Shown: positions 42,515 to 51,643, numbered from the stretch's first letter. The stretch is 64,000 bases of DNA from Micromonospora sp. M71_S20 (GCF_003664255.1 NZ_RCCV01000001.1:1736001-1800000); one strand, 5' to 3'. A program made the numbers and translations. Notes: generated from the sequence alone by a model not told the origin.

Positions 42515-43528
42515 TCAGGGGGCCGTGGTCGCCTGCGGGCGGTCGTCGCGTACGTGCACGAGCATGTCGCCGGTCTCGATGACCGCGCCGGCCTTGTCGG
42601 CCAGGGTGACCACCTTGCCCCGCCGGACCAGGGCGATGACCAGCGATTCCAGCTCCCGGGGGGAGCGGCCCACCTCGGAGCGCTCGGCGGAGCGCATCGC
42701 CAGCGCCATGCCCTGGCCGGGGGTGAGCAGGTCCTCCACCACGTCGATCAGCGGCGGGGCCGAGGTGGACAGGCCCAGCAGCCGGCCGGCGGTGGCCGAG
42801 GAGACGATCACGTGGTGGGCGCCGCTCTGCTTGAGCAGCGGTGCGTTCTCCGCCTCCCGGGCGGCGGCGATGATCCGCACCTGCCCGGCGGTGAGCTGCC
42901 GTACGGTCAACGCCACCAGGACCGAGGCGTCGTCGCTGTCGGTCGCGATGATCACCGCCTTGGCGTTGCGCACGTGCGCCTCGTTGAGCACCGACGAGCG
43001 GGTCGCCGAGCCCTCGATCGCCACCAGGCCGGCCGAGGTGGCCTGCCGCAGCGCCGGACCGCTGCGCTCCACCACCACGATCCGGGACTTGTCGAGACCG
43101 TTCTCCAGCAGGGCGGAGACCGCGCTGCGGCCCTTCGTGCCGTAGCCGCAGATGATGACGTGGTCCTTCACGGCTCTCCTCCACCGCGACAGGCGGCGCC
43201 CGGTGCGGTACTGCTCGGTCAGCACTTCCAGGGTGGTGCCGACCAGGATGATCAGGAAGATCACCCGGGCCGGCGTGATGTAGACGACGTTGATCAGCCG
43301 GGCGGTCTGGCTGACCGGGGTGATGTCCCCGTAGCCGGTGGTCGAGAGGGTGACCACCGCGTAGTAGAAGCAGTCGAGGAGGGTCAGCGCGTCCTCGTTG
43401 ACGTCGCGGTAGCCGTCCCGGTCGAGGTAGACCACGGCGACGGTGGCGAAGACCAGGCCGATGGCGGCGGCCAGCCGGAGACTCAGCGCGCTCAGTGGGC
43501 CCCGTCGCTGGGCGGGAAAGTGGATCAC
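42515..43528 (-). CDS. Potassium channel with TrkA-N (RCK) regulatory domain
   Basis: In the 337-residue protein, one membrane helix (SLRLAAAIGLVFATVAVVYL), a pore loop with the selectivity filter TLSTTGYGDITPVS and a second helix (ARVIFLIILVGTTLEVL) form a two-helix K+ channel subunit. The RCK domain follows from about residue 115 (VKDHVIICGYGTKGRSAVSA). A C-terminal TrkA-C-like region ends the protein (VTLADKAGAVIETGDMLVHV). It is likely tetrameric and gated by nucleotide or Ca2+. GTG 43528 is the start, with a modest upstream purine tract. Confidence 0.88.
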   Translation of the reverse strand: MIHFPAQRRGPLSALSLRLAAAIGLVFATVAVVYLDRDGYRDVNEDALTLLDCFYYAVVTLSTTGYGDITPVSQTARLINVVYITPARVIFLIILVGTTLEVLTEQYRTGRRLSRWRRAVKDHVIICGYGTKGRSAVSALLENGLDKSRIVVVERSGPALRQATSAGLVAIEGSATRSSVLNEAHVRNAKAVIIATDSDDASVLVALTVRQLTAGQVRIIAAAREAENAPLLKQSGAHHVIVSSATAGRLLGLSTSAPPLIDVVEDLLTPGQGMALAMRSAERSEVGRSPRELESLVIALVRRGKVVTLADKAGAVIETGDMLVHVRDDRPQATTAP

Positions 43529-43725
43529 GTGAGGGCCTTCCCCGGCCCTGTCGTCGCCTGCACGAGCACAACATAGCGGCCTGGGCGGATCTCGCACGGC
43601 GGGGCCGTCGACCCGGGTCACGACGCTCACCCCACGACGCGCGGCGCGACGGGACGACCCGCGCGGCCGACAGGGGGCATGATGAGGGGTGTCCCCCGGA
43701 CGACGAGCCCGAGAGTGAGGCCCGC

Positions 43726-44220
43726 ATGTCGTTGCTGCGACGAGTGATCGGCGGGGTGCTGCGCCGGCTCCGGCTGCGGCAGGGCCGCACGCTGCGCGAG
43801 GTGGCCGAGGCCGCCGGAGTGTCCGTGCCCTACCTCTCCGAGGTCGAACGCGGTCGCAAGGAGGCCTCCTCGGAGGTGCTCGCGGCGATCTGCCGGGCGC
43901 TCGGCATCCACCTGTCCGACCTGCTCGAGGAGGCGCGCGACGACCTGCGTCGGGTCGAGCCGCGCATCCCGGCCGCGCCCCGGGCCGGCCTGGCCCGGCT
44001 GGAGCGGGCGGAGGTCGGCCGGCCCGACGCCGCCCCGGCCGCGCGGGTCGCGCCCCGGGCCGGCGGCCCCCTGCTCCACCTGGCTCCGCGCCCGGGCGGC
44101 ACGACCCTCCGGGTCGGGCGGCCCACCTCCGCCGTGCACGGTCGCTCCGGCCCGCGTACCCGCGTCGCGCTGGGGTGCGGACGGGCACGGGCGGGCGCGC
44201 GCGCATTGACCGTCGTCTAG
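43726..44220 (+). CDS. XRE-family helix-turn-helix regulator (ClgR/PopR-like), upstream of clpP
   Basis: The 164-residue protein has an N-terminal XRE domain (RQGRTLREVAEAAGVSVPYL, SEVERGRKEASSEVLAAICR). Its beginning closely resembles ClgR/PopR regulators of Clp proteases. The second half is Ala/Arg/Pro-rich without a recognisable domain. It lies 138 bases upstream of clpP on the same strand, so it probably controls clpP. In ClgR/PopR a C-terminal Ala-Ala degron is cleaved by ClpP; here the end is Leu-Thr-Val-Val instead. Confidence 0.82.
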   Translation: MSLLRRVIGGVLRRLRLRQGRTLREVAEAAGVSVPYLSEVERGRKEASSEVLAAICRALGIHLSDLLEEARDDLRRVEPRIPAAPRAGLARLERAEVGRPDAAPAARVAPRAGGPLLHLAPRPGGTTLRVGRPTSAVHGRSGPRTRVALGCGRARAGARALTVV

Positions 44221-44229
44221 ATTGGCCGG

Positions 44230-44261
44230 TTCTGCCGTCGGCTGATCTGCCGCCGGCAGAA
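44230..44261. promoter_or_regulatory. 13-bp inverted repeat between the XRE regulator and clpP
   Basis: ttctgccgtcggc and gccgccggcagaa are reverse complements with one mismatch, spaced by six bases. It is either a regulator-gene terminator or an operator for the adjacent XRE protein on clpP. Confidence 0.45.
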
Positions 44262-44358
44262 TCATTGGCCCCGCGGCTGGCGCTCCACGCAGGCTGGAGG
44301 TGCCGGTTCCCCGGGCGCCCTCCGGTCGCCCGCCGGCAGTGCCGGAAGGGCGGACGCG

Positions 44359-44958
44359 ATGATCGGTCTCGACGTGCGGATGTTGGACGGCGGGCAGCCG
44401 TCCTTCGGCGACCAGGTGTTCGACCGGCTGCTGAAGGAGCGGATCATCTTCCTCGGCACGGAGGTCACCGACGCCTCGGCGAACCAGATCTGCGCCCAGA
44501 TGCTGCTGCTCGCCGCCGAGGACCCGGAGCGGGACATCGTGCTCTACATCAACTCGCCGGGTGGCTCGGTGAGCGCCGGCATGGCCGTCTACGACACGAT
44601 GCGGTTCGTCCGCAACGACGTGGCCACGGTGGCGCTCGGCTTCGCCGGCTCGATGGGGCAGTTCCTGCTCTGCGCGGGCACGGCCGGCAAGCGTTACGCG
44701 CTGCCCCACTCGCGGATCATGATGCACCAGCCGTCCGGCGGGATGGGCGGCACCGCCGCCGACATCACCATCCAGGCGGAGAACATGCTGCACGTGAAGC
44801 GGACCATGCAGGAGTTGATCGCGCGGCACAGCGGGCGCAGCCTGGAGGAGATCCAGCGGGACTGGGACCGCGACCGGTGGTTCACCGCCGAGGAGGCCCG
44901 CGAGTACGGCCTGATCGACCGGGTGGTCACGAAGGCCGAGCAGCTCCCGGCGAGCTGA
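44359..44958 (+). CDS. clpP: ATP-dependent Clp protease proteolytic subunit
   Basis: The 199-residue protein has the ClpP fold. The catalytic Ser98 is in ALGFAGSMGQFLLCAG, His123 in RIMMHQPSGGMGGTA, and Asp172 in RDRWFTAEEAREYGLID. The oxyanion segment is NSPGGSVSAGMAVYD. Actinobacteria carry several ClpP paralogues; this one is alone and next to an XRE regulator, like the PopR-controlled clpP3-clpP4 in Streptomyces, so it may be the inducible copy. It acts as a 14-mer with a ClpX or ClpC unfoldase. ATG 44359 is preceded by gaagggcgga. Confidence 0.92.
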   Translation: MIGLDVRMLDGGQPSFGDQVFDRLLKERIIFLGTEVTDASANQICAQMLLLAAEDPERDIVLYINSPGGSVSAGMAVYDTMRFVRNDVATVALGFAGSMGQFLLCAGTAGKRYALPHSRIMMHQPSGGMGGTAADITIQAENMLHVKRTMQELIARHSGRSLEEIQRDWDRDRWFTAEEAREYGLIDRVVTKAEQLPAS

Positions 44959-45306
44959 CGGACCGGGCCGCGACGGGAGGTGGCGACACCGGCGTCGGAC
45001 GCGCCCCCTCGATCCGCGTCCGACCTCCGGTACGCGATGGCCATCGCCGTGCTGGCCGCCGATACGACGGAGCCTATTCCCGCCGATGGGAATCCGCGCG
45101 GACTGCCGGCGCAGCGTCTTGTGCACGAATCTCGTTACACGAATCTCGCTACGTCCTGCGGTGCCGCCCGCACGAGAGCGCGCAGGCGGCGGCGAGCACC
45201 CTCAGCCGAGGCCCCGGGCCGGTGCGGCACGCACGCCGCGCCGGCCCACCGCGGGCGTTCGAGGAGGTGTCCGCCGCCCGGCCCGGGACCGGTAGCGTGC
45301 CTGGGC
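44959..45306. other. Intergenic stretch before methyltransferase, with a 14-bp duplication
   Basis: Nothing coding is convincing in these 348 bases, although the frame of the next gene is open throughout. acgaatctcgttac at 45125 is followed directly by acgaatctcgctac. The sequence is less GC-rich near 45060-45160, which fits a promoter for the methyltransferase. Confidence 0.45.
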
Positions 45307-45969
45307 GTGACCGAACCGGAGCACCTGCACGACACCCGCTCGTCCTACGACACCCTGGCCGTCGACTACGCCGAGCGGTTCCAGGACAAACCGGTCGCCA
45401 ACCCGTGGGAGCGGGCGGTACTCACCGCCTTCGCCGACCTCGTACGCGCCGGCGGGAACGGGCCCGTCGCCGATGTCGGCTGCGGCCCCGGCCGGCTCAC
45501 CGGGTACCTGTACGGGCTCGGGCTGGACGCGTTCGGCATCGACCTCTCCCCGCGGATGGTCGAGGTCGCCCGCCGGGCCCACCCCGACCTGCGCTTCAAG
45601 GTGGGCGCGATGCCCGGCCTGGAGCTGCCCGACGCCTCCCTCGGCGGCGTCGTGGCCTGGTACTCGACCATCCACGTCCCGGACGACCTGCTCCCGGCCA
45701 CCTTCGCCGACTTCCACCGGGCGTTGACGCCCGGCGGTCACCTGGTCCTGGCGTTCCAGGTCGGCGACGAGCCGCTGCACCTGACCGAGGCGTTCGGCCA
45801 CCCGGTCTCGCTGGAGTTCCGGCGCCGCCGACCGGACCGGGTCGCCGACCTGCTGGCCGACGCGGGGCTGGACGTGCGCGTCCGGCTGGTACGCGAGCCC
45901 GAGACCTTCGGTAGCCAGCCGGAGCGCACGCCGCAGGCGTACCTGGTGGCCCGCCGGCCCGCCGGCTGA
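45307..45969 (+). CDS. SAM-dependent methyltransferase (class I, small)
   Basis: The 220-residue protein has motif I VADVGCGPGRLTGYLYGLGL, motif II AFGIDLSPRMVEVARRAHPD and motif IV/V GGVVAWYSTIHVPDDLLPAT with the HRALTPGGHLVLAFQVGDEP strand. It is of the UbiE/COQ5-like group with unknown substrate. GTG 45307 is chosen because the conserved N-terminus DTRSSYDTLAVDYAERFQDK begins right after it; the frame is open upstream but that part looks non-coding. Confidence 0.85.
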   Translation: MTEPEHLHDTRSSYDTLAVDYAERFQDKPVANPWERAVLTAFADLVRAGGNGPVADVGCGPGRLTGYLYGLGLDAFGIDLSPRMVEVARRAHPDLRFKVGAMPGLELPDASLGGVVAWYSTIHVPDDLLPATFADFHRALTPGGHLVLAFQVGDEPLHLTEAFGHPVSLEFRRRRPDRVADLLADAGLDVRVRLVREPETFGSQPERTPQAYLVARRPAG

Positions 45970-45978
45970 GGCGCCGGG

Positions 45979-46956
45979 TCAGCCCGCGACGGTCAGCACC
46001 ACCTTGCCGAGCGCCCGGCGCCCCTCCAGGTCGGCGTGCGCGGTGGCGGCGTCGGCCAGCGGGTAGGTCGAGACCAGCGGTCGCCACCAGCCCTGCCCGG
46101 CCAGCTCCAGCGACCGGGCGGCCAGCGCCGGGATGCCGCCGGGCAGGGCGCGGATCCGCTGCCCCAGCCAGCCCACGGTCAGGCCCCGGCCGACGACGTC
46201 GTCGGTGCCGATCCGGGTCGCCTCGCCCGCCGACCAGCCGAACATCATGAACCGGCCGCCCGGCCTCGTCAGCTCCAGGGCGGCCCGGCCGACCGCGCCG
46301 CCCACCCCGTCGTACACCAGGCTCAGGCCGCCGACCCGGTCCCGCACCACGTCGGCCCAGTCCGGGCGGCCGTAGTCCACCACGAGGTCCGCGCCCAGCT
46401 CGCGCAGCTTCGCCGTCCGGTCGGCCCCGCGCGCCGCCGCCACCACGGTGGCGCCGGTCGTCCGCGCGGCCTGCGTCAGCAGCCAGCCGACCCCGCCGGC
46501 CGCCGACGGCACGAAGACGACGTCGTCCGCCGTCGGCGGTTCCAGCTCGAAGATCCCGAGGGCCGTCCGGCCCGTGCCGACCGCGGCCACCGCCTCGGCG
46601 TCGGTCAGCCCCGGCGGTACGGCGTACAGCGACCCGACGGCGGTGACCGCCTGCTCGGCGTACCCGCCCGGCACCATGCCCAGGTGCGCGACGACCCGCT
46701 TGCCGCGCCACGCCTCGTCCACGCCCTCGCCCAGCCCGTCGACGACGCCGGCGACCTCCCGGCCGGGGACGGTGGGCAGGTCGGGCAGCGGGAGCGGGCC
46801 GCCGGCCTCGCCCCGGCGCAGGGTCGTGTCGAGCAGGTGCACGCCGCTGGCCGACACGGCGATCCGGACCTGGCCGGGGTGGGGTGTCAGGTCGGGCAGG
46901 TCGTCGAGCACCAGGTTTCCGGGGGGACCGAACTCGTGAAGCCGAATGGCGCGCAT
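45979..46956 (-). CDS. Medium-chain zinc-independent quinone oxidoreductase
   Basis: The 325-residue MDR protein has a GroES-like domain (residues 1-115, MRAIRLHEFGPPGNLVLDDL, TVPGREVAGVVDGLGEGVDE) and a NADPH Rossmann domain (VFVPSAAGGVGWLLTQAART). It lacks the zinc cysteines of alcohol dehydrogenases, so it is quinone-oxidoreductase/crotonyl-reductase-like. ATG 46956 is preferred over 46977 because family members start at the MRAI strand. It is divergent from a broken AraC-type gene, which was probably its regulator. Confidence 0.87.
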   Translation of the reverse strand: MRAIRLHEFGPPGNLVLDDLPDLTPHPGQVRIAVSASGVHLLDTTLRRGEAGGPLPLPDLPTVPGREVAGVVDGLGEGVDEAWRGKRVVAHLGMVPGGYAEQAVTAVGSLYAVPPGLTDAEAVAAVGTGRTALGIFELEPPTADDVVFVPSAAGGVGWLLTQAARTTGATVVAAARGADRTAKLRELGADLVVDYGRPDWADVVRDRVGGLSLVYDGVGGAVGRAALELTRPGGRFMMFGWSAGEATRIGTDDVVGRGLTVGWLGQRIRALPGGIPALAARSLELAGQGWWRPLVSTYPLADAATAHADLEGRRALGKVVLTVAG

Positions 46957-47009
46957 GCCCCCATCCGACAACCTCAATCCCGCTTCAGGTCAACCCTCGC
47001 GGGGCGCTA

Positions 47010-47424
47010 GACGGTCGGCACCACCATCGGCGCCCCGTCCCAGCCCGTCGACGACCGGCAGGCGGGCCGCCCCGGCGTCGCGGCCACGGTCGCCCTGGCG
47101 CTGGCACACGACCCCGGTGACACCACCGGCCTCGCCGAGTGGGCCGAACGCCTGCACGTCAGCGTCAAGACCCTGCAACGCGACTTCACCCGCGAGTTCG
47201 GCATGTCGTACTCGCAGTGGCGGACCCGGTTGCGCCTGCGTGCCTCGCTGGCGTTGCTGGAGACGCGACCCGTCGGCGAGGTCGCCCACCGCATCGGCTA
47301 CGCCAGCCCGTCAGCCTTCATCGCCGCCTTCGCCCGGGAGTACGGCTACACGCCGGGCCGCGCCGCCGCGATGAGGCACGCCTCCGACGTGCCCCAGCAC
47401 CGGGTGCGGAGGGCCACCCCGTAG
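47010..47424 (+). pseudogene. Remnant of an AraC-family regulator (C-terminal HTH only)
   Basis: An uninterrupted frame from 47010 encodes a complete AraC double helix-turn-helix (LAEWAERLHVSVKTLQRDFT, VGEVAHRIGYASPSAFIAAF, AREYGYTPGRAAAM). It is preceded by an in-frame TAG at 47007 and has no start codon before ATG 47203, which lies inside the first HTH. The sensor domain is missing. The tail is extended by a 38-bp tandem duplication at 47393-47468 that includes the stop codon. A short translated HTH from 47203 is conceivable, but I regard the gene as decayed. Confidence 0.7.
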
Positions 47425-47468
47425 CCCTCCCCCAGCACCGGGTGCGGAGGGCCACCCCGTAGCCCTCC
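47393..47468. repeat. Perfect 38-bp tandem duplication
   Basis: The 38-base unit beginning cccagcaccgggtgcggagg occurs twice without change (47393-47430 and 47431-47468). The first copy contains the stop of the AraC remnant. Confidence 0.9.
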
Positions 47469-47651
47469 CGCCCGGCCCGGCGGGGAACATCCCGCGCGCG
47501 GGGAGGTTGGGCGAGACCCCGCTCCGGGTACCAGAAGGAGCCCGGACGGGACGCGGTTCCGGTCCGTCCGGGATTCGGTCCCCCGGGACGACCTTTAGAC
47601 TAAGGTCACAGTCCGTAATCCGGATTCCCCGGACAATCGGAAGGACTACAC

Positions 47652-48047
47652 GTGATCGAGACCATGCAGATGCGGCCGATCAACCCCGAGTCGGTGCCGG
47701 AGGCCACGGGCGGTTACCACAACGCGCTGGAGGTCCAGACCGCCGGACGGATGCTGTTCATCAGCGGGCAGATCCCCCAGACCCGGGACGGCCACGTGCC
47801 GGCTGCGCCCGAGGCGCAGTGCCGACTGGTCTGGGACAACATCCGGGCCGTCCTCGCCGACGCCGGCATGGACGTCGGCAATCTCGTCAAGGTCACCACG
47901 TTCCTGGCCGACCGCCGGCACGCCGACGTCAACACCAAGGTCCGCAACGAGGTGCTCGGCGCGCACCGCCCGGCCCTGACGGTGATCGTCACCGGGATCT
48001 TCGACCCGGAGTGGATCATCGAGATCGAGGCGATCGCCGTCGCCTGA
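47652..48047 (+). CDS. ridA: RidA-family (YjgF/YER057c/UK114) deaminase-like protein
   Basis: The 131-residue protein shows the RidA pattern: GRMLFISGQIPQTRDGHVPA, VWDNIRAVLADAGMDVGNLV, VTTFLADRRHADVNTKVRNE and HRPALTVIVTGIFDPEWIIE. The Arg-Pro-Ala (active-site Arg) and a C-terminal Glu in IEIEAIAVA are present. It hydrolyses reactive enamine/imine intermediates from PLP enzymes. GTG 47652 is preceded by ggaagga. It is probably monocistronic. Confidence 0.9.
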   Translation: MIETMQMRPINPESVPEATGGYHNALEVQTAGRMLFISGQIPQTRDGHVPAAPEAQCRLVWDNIRAVLADAGMDVGNLVKVTTFLADRRHADVNTKVRNEVLGAHRPALTVIVTGIFDPEWIIEIEAIAVA

Positions 48048-48096
48048 CCGGCCCGTCCGACGACCGGCCCGCCGCCCGGCAGCCGGGCCGCGGCGT

Positions 48097-48156
48097 CCGG
48101 GCCGCAGACAGCCGGGCCGCAGACAGTCGGGCCGTGGACAGCCGGGCCGCCGCACC
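48097..48156. repeat. 15-bp tandem repeats between ridA and the SARP gene
   Basis: About 3.6 copies of ccgggccgcagacag (third copy tcgggccgtggacag). They lie in the convergent intergenic region and preserve open reading frames on both strands. Confidence 0.85.
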
Positions 48157-48176
48157 GCGGGCCCGCTCGGGTCGGC

Positions 48177-50051
48177 TCACCGGCGCGGTCGGGCAGTCGT
48201 GGTGGGAAGCTGCGCGTGCAGGCCGACGACCTGGTCGCACTCCGGGCTGCGGCCCAGTTCACGCACGTGGGCCCGGACGAGCTCGGGGATCCGGTAGCGG
48301 CCGTCCGGCAGCGCCTCGGCGAGCCCCGCGTCGACCAGGCGTTCGGCGGCGGCCTCGGCGGCGGCCATCGGCTGGCCCGACAGCGCGGCGAGGTTCGCCA
48401 CGCTGACCAGGCCCCGGTCCAGCCGGCTCAACAGCCGCAGGGCCCGCAGCGCCACACCGTCGCCGTCGCCGTACCGGGTCAGTACCCGCACCGCGCCGGC
48501 GAGGCAGTCCCGGATCGTCATCGACTCGCAGACCAGGGCGTCGAGCCGGGCGGCGGGATCGGCCAGCCGGGCGGCGAAGGCGGCGAGAGACCAGTTCTGC
48601 CGCGTCGCCAGCCGGGCGGCCGCGATCCGCAGGGCCAGGGGCAGCGCGTCACAGCACGCCACGAGCGCGCGCGCCGCCTCGGGCTCGGCGTCCACCCGCT
48701 CGGCGCCGAGGTGGTACCGGAGCATGTCGAGCGCGTCGTCCGTGTCCAGGGAGCCGACGGAGACCCGGGTGGCGCCGTCGAGGGTGGTCATCCCGGACCG
48801 CGAGGTGACGATCAGGGCGCTGCCGACCGGTACCGGCCCGAGGACGCGTACCTGCGCGGCGGTCGCCACGTCGTCGAGGACGACCAGGACCCGACGGCCG
48901 GTCAACAGGGCCGACCAGCCCGACGCGGGGTGGTCGCCCGTCGGCGACGACAGCCCGAGCGCCTCGGCCAGAATCCGCACCGCCCGGGCGGCCTCCGCCG
49001 GCCCGTCGGGTGTCCCCCCGCCCATGGGTACGAACACCGACCCGCCCGGATGCTCAGCGGCCAGCTGGTGCGCGGCGCGTACCGCCAGGGCGGTCTTGCC
49101 GGCGCCGGCCAGGCCCTGGACCACGCCCGGCCGCCCCGACCGCACGCCCCTGACCAGCCGGCCCAGCTCGGAGCCCCGCCCGTGCAGGGGCACCGGGTCG
49201 GCGGGGAACCGGGAGGCCGGCGGGCTCGGCGTGACCACCCGGACGGGTGGGCGGGCCCCGGGGTGGTGCAGCCGCAACGCCGGATCGTTGCGCAGGATCC
49301 GCTGTTCCAGGTCGCGCAGGGACTCGCTGGGCTCGATGCCCAGCTCGTCGACCAACAACCGCCGCAGGTCGCGGTACGCGCCCAGCGCGACCGCCTGCTG
49401 GCCGTCGCGGTACAGGGCGGTCATCAGGTGGGCGTGCAGGCGCTCCCGCAGGGGATGCTGGCTGACGAGCACCTTGAGCTCCGGCAGCAGCATGCTGTGC
49501 CGGCCCAGCTCCAGCTCGGCGCCGATGCGGGCCTCGACCGTCGCGATCCGGGTCTCCTCCAGGCGGGCCACCTCGGCCATCACCAGCGGGGTCGGTCGGA
49601 CGTCGGCCAGCGGGGCGCCGCGCCACAGCGCCAGCGCCGCGTCGAATCCCTCGACGGCGGCGTCCGGCAGGCCGGACGCGAGATCGGCGTGGGCCTGCCT
49701 GATCAGCCGCTCGCACTCGCCGATGTCGATCGTCTCGGCGGCGACCACCAGGCGGTAGCCGGGACTGCGGGTGGTCAGGACGCGGCCGTCACGGTCGTCC
49801 AGGGCGCGGCGCAGCCGCCACGCGTATCCGGCGACGAGGCCGCTGGCCGAGGCCGGCGGCTGGTCGTCCCAGAGTTCGGCCACCAGTTGTTCGAGCGACA
49901 CCACCTGGTCGGCCTTGAGCAGCAGCATCGCCAGCAGCGCGCGCTGTTTCGCCGAGCCGATCCCCCGCCACTGGACGCCGTCGTGGAACTCCACCGGCCC
50001 CATCAACCGGAAACGCAGGCGGGCGGGCGGTGCATGCGGCGGGATGGGCAT
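48177..50051 (-). CDS. SARP/AfsR-family pathway regulator with NB-ARC domain
   Basis: In the 624-residue protein, residues about 15-95 are the OmpR-like winged helix of SARPs (FHDGVQWRGIGSAKQRALLA), residues 105-255 the bacterial transcriptional activation domain (VEARIGAELELGRHSMLLPE), and residues about 290-500 an NB-ARC ATPase (Walker A VQGLAGAGKTALAVRAAHQL; VLVVLDDVATAAQVRVLGPV). It is likely to activate the adjacent peptide-synthetase cluster. It lies 41 bases downstream of the adenylation gene on the same strand. No TPR domain follows, so it is shorter than AfsR. Confidence 0.88.
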   Translation of the reverse strand: MPIPPHAPPARLRFRLMGPVEFHDGVQWRGIGSAKQRALLAMLLLKADQVVSLEQLVAELWDDQPPASASGLVAGYAWRLRRALDDRDGRVLTTRSPGYRLVVAAETIDIGECERLIRQAHADLASGLPDAAVEGFDAALALWRGAPLADVRPTPLVMAEVARLEETRIATVEARIGAELELGRHSMLLPELKVLVSQHPLRERLHAHLMTALYRDGQQAVALGAYRDLRRLLVDELGIEPSESLRDLEQRILRNDPALRLHHPGARPPVRVVTPSPPASRFPADPVPLHGRGSELGRLVRGVRSGRPGVVQGLAGAGKTALAVRAAHQLAAEHPGGSVFVPMGGGTPDGPAEAARAVRILAEALGLSSPTGDHPASGWSALLTGRRVLVVLDDVATAAQVRVLGPVPVGSALIVTSRSGMTTLDGATRVSVGSLDTDDALDMLRYHLGAERVDAEPEAARALVACCDALPLALRIAAARLATRQNWSLAAFAARLADPAARLDALVCESMTIRDCLAGAVRVLTRYGDGDGVALRALRLLSRLDRGLVSVANLAALSGQPMAAAEAAAERLVDAGLAEALPDGRYRIPELVRAHVRELGRSPECDQVVGLHAQLPTTTARPRR

Positions 50052-50092
50052 CTCTGCTCTCGATTCGTGAGCGTGGTGGGAGTCGGTGCCGC

Positions 50093-51643
50093 TCAGACCA
50101 GTCCGACGTCCGCTGCCAGCCGCCGGCGGTCGACCTTGCCGTTGGCGTTGACCGGGAAGAACTCGACCCGGTGGTACCGCGCCGGCGCCATGTAGGGCGG
50201 CAGGTGGTCGGCCACCAGGGCCGCCAGGGCCGCCTCCGCCACGGTGTCGCAGGTGTAGAGCGCGTGCAGCTCGACCCCTCCGGCACCGGGCAGCGCCAGG
50301 ACGACGACGTCGTGCACCTCCGGGTGCCGGCGCAGGACCGACTCGATCTCGCCCAGCTCGATCCGGTAGCCGTGGATCTTGACCTGGTCGTCGAGCCGGC
50401 CCAGGTGGACCAGTTCACCGCCCTCCCGACGGACCCGGTCACCCGTCCGGTACCAGCTCCGCGGGCCGGGCGGGCCGTCGACCGGGACCGTCCGGTGCCC
50501 GTCGTGGTCGACGAACCGGCCGTGGTTCTGCGCGGCGTCGAGGTAGCCGTCGAACCGCTGGCCGCCCCGCACGCAGAGTTCGCCGTCGTCTCCGGCGGCC
50601 CCGTCGGCCGCCAGCAGGACCCCCTCCAGGTGCGGATGGATCCGCCCGATCGGCACGGTGTCGTTGCTGGTGCGGGGCCACCGCGCCGGATCGGCGGGGA
50701 GCTGGTAACGGGTGCAGGTGACGGTGAGTTCGGTGGGCCCGTACAGGTTCTCCAGGGTGCTGCCCGGCGCGGCGTCCGCCCACGCCTGCGCCTGGGCCAG
50801 GGTGAGCTGCTCACCGGCGAAGAGGCTCCACCGCAGGCCCGGCATACTGCCGGGCCGCAGGGTGCGCAGGCGGCGGGCCAGGGAGATCACCGACGGTACG
50901 GAGAACCAGTGGGTGATCCGGTTGTCGTTGACGTAGCGGACGGGAGCCAGGGTGTCGCCGGGCGCGGCGACCACCAGCAGCGCGCCGGACAGCCAGGCGA
51001 CGAACATGTCGAACACCGACGGGTCGAAGGTCAGCTCGAAGGTCTGCGACAGCCGTGCCCCCGGCCCCACCCGGTAGGCCTGCACGCAGTGCGCGAGGTA
51101 CGGGGTGAGGTTGCGGTGCCGGATCGGCACCCCCTTGGGCGTGCCGGTGGACCCGGAGGTGAACAGGGTGTAGGCGACGTCGTCGGGGCCGCCGGCGTAC
51201 GCGTCCGTCCACCGCTCGGCCGGCACGTCGTACCAGCGCTGCTCCGGGGTGTCGGGCAGGTGCAGGACGCCGGCCGGCCCGACCGCCTCGTCGGCCACCC
51301 GCCGGCCCGCGTCGTCAGCGAGCAGGGCGTCCACCCCGGCGTGGGCGCAGGTCCGCCGGATCCGTTCCGCCGGCGCGTCGGGGCCCAGCGGCACGACGGT
51401 CGCGGCCAGCCGCAGCGTGGCGAGATAGCCGACGTACGCCGCGAGGCTGCGCGACGCGCAGAGCCCGACGACCCGGGGCGGACGGCCGTGCAGGGCGACC
51501 AGCCGGGTGGCCAGCCGCTCGACCCGGTCCAGGAGTTCGGCGTACGTCAGTTCGTGCCCGGCGACGCGCAGCGCCGGGGCGTCGGGATGCCGGCGGACGG
51601 CGTCGGTGAACCCCTGGAAGAGGGTCCGGCCGTCCGCGCTCAC
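50093..51643 (-). CDS. Free-standing NRPS adenylation protein
   Basis: The 516-residue protein is a complete adenylation domain with its C-terminal lid: TLFTSGSTGTPKGVPIRHRN (A3), FELTFDPSVFDMFVAWLSGA (A4), LENLYGPTELTVTCTRY (A5), SWYRTGDRVRREGGELVHLG (A7), DDQVKIHGYRIELGEIESVL (A8) and NANGKVDRRRL (A10, Lys). By hand the specificity residues read D-P-F-S-L-A-L-V-T-K, which I cannot assign. It has no carrier or condensation domain, so it must load a separate carrier, probably that at 53776. GTG 51643 overlaps the exporter stop. Confidence 0.9.
   Translation of the reverse strand: MSADGRTLFQGFTDAVRRHPDAPALRVAGHELTYAELLDRVERLATRLVALHGRPPRVVGLCASRSLAAYVGYLATLRLAATVVPLGPDAPAERIRRTCAHAGVDALLADDAGRRVADEAVGPAGVLHLPDTPEQRWYDVPAERWTDAYAGGPDDVAYTLFTSGSTGTPKGVPIRHRNLTPYLAHCVQAYRVGPGARLSQTFELTFDPSVFDMFVAWLSGALLVVAAPGDTLAPVRYVNDNRITHWFSVPSVISLARRLRTLRPGSMPGLRWSLFAGEQLTLAQAQAWADAAPGSTLENLYGPTELTVTCTRYQLPADPARWPRTSNDTVPIGRIHPHLEGVLLAADGAAGDDGELCVRGGQRFDGYLDAAQNHGRFVDHDGHRTVPVDGPPGPRSWYRTGDRVRREGGELVHLGRLDDQVKIHGYRIELGEIESVLRRHPEVHDVVVLALPGAGGVELHALYTCDTVAEAALAALVADHLPPYMAPARYHRVEFFPVNANGKVDRRRLAADVGLV

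Noticed and set aside
42291..43145. 284-codon plus-strand ORF behind ggagga
   Set aside because: Most of it is antisense to the potassium channel gene and it has no recognisable domain.
48097..48156. Regulatory iterons for the SARP regulator
   Set aside because: The 15-bp repeats lie downstream of the SARP gene between convergent genes, not in a promoter region.
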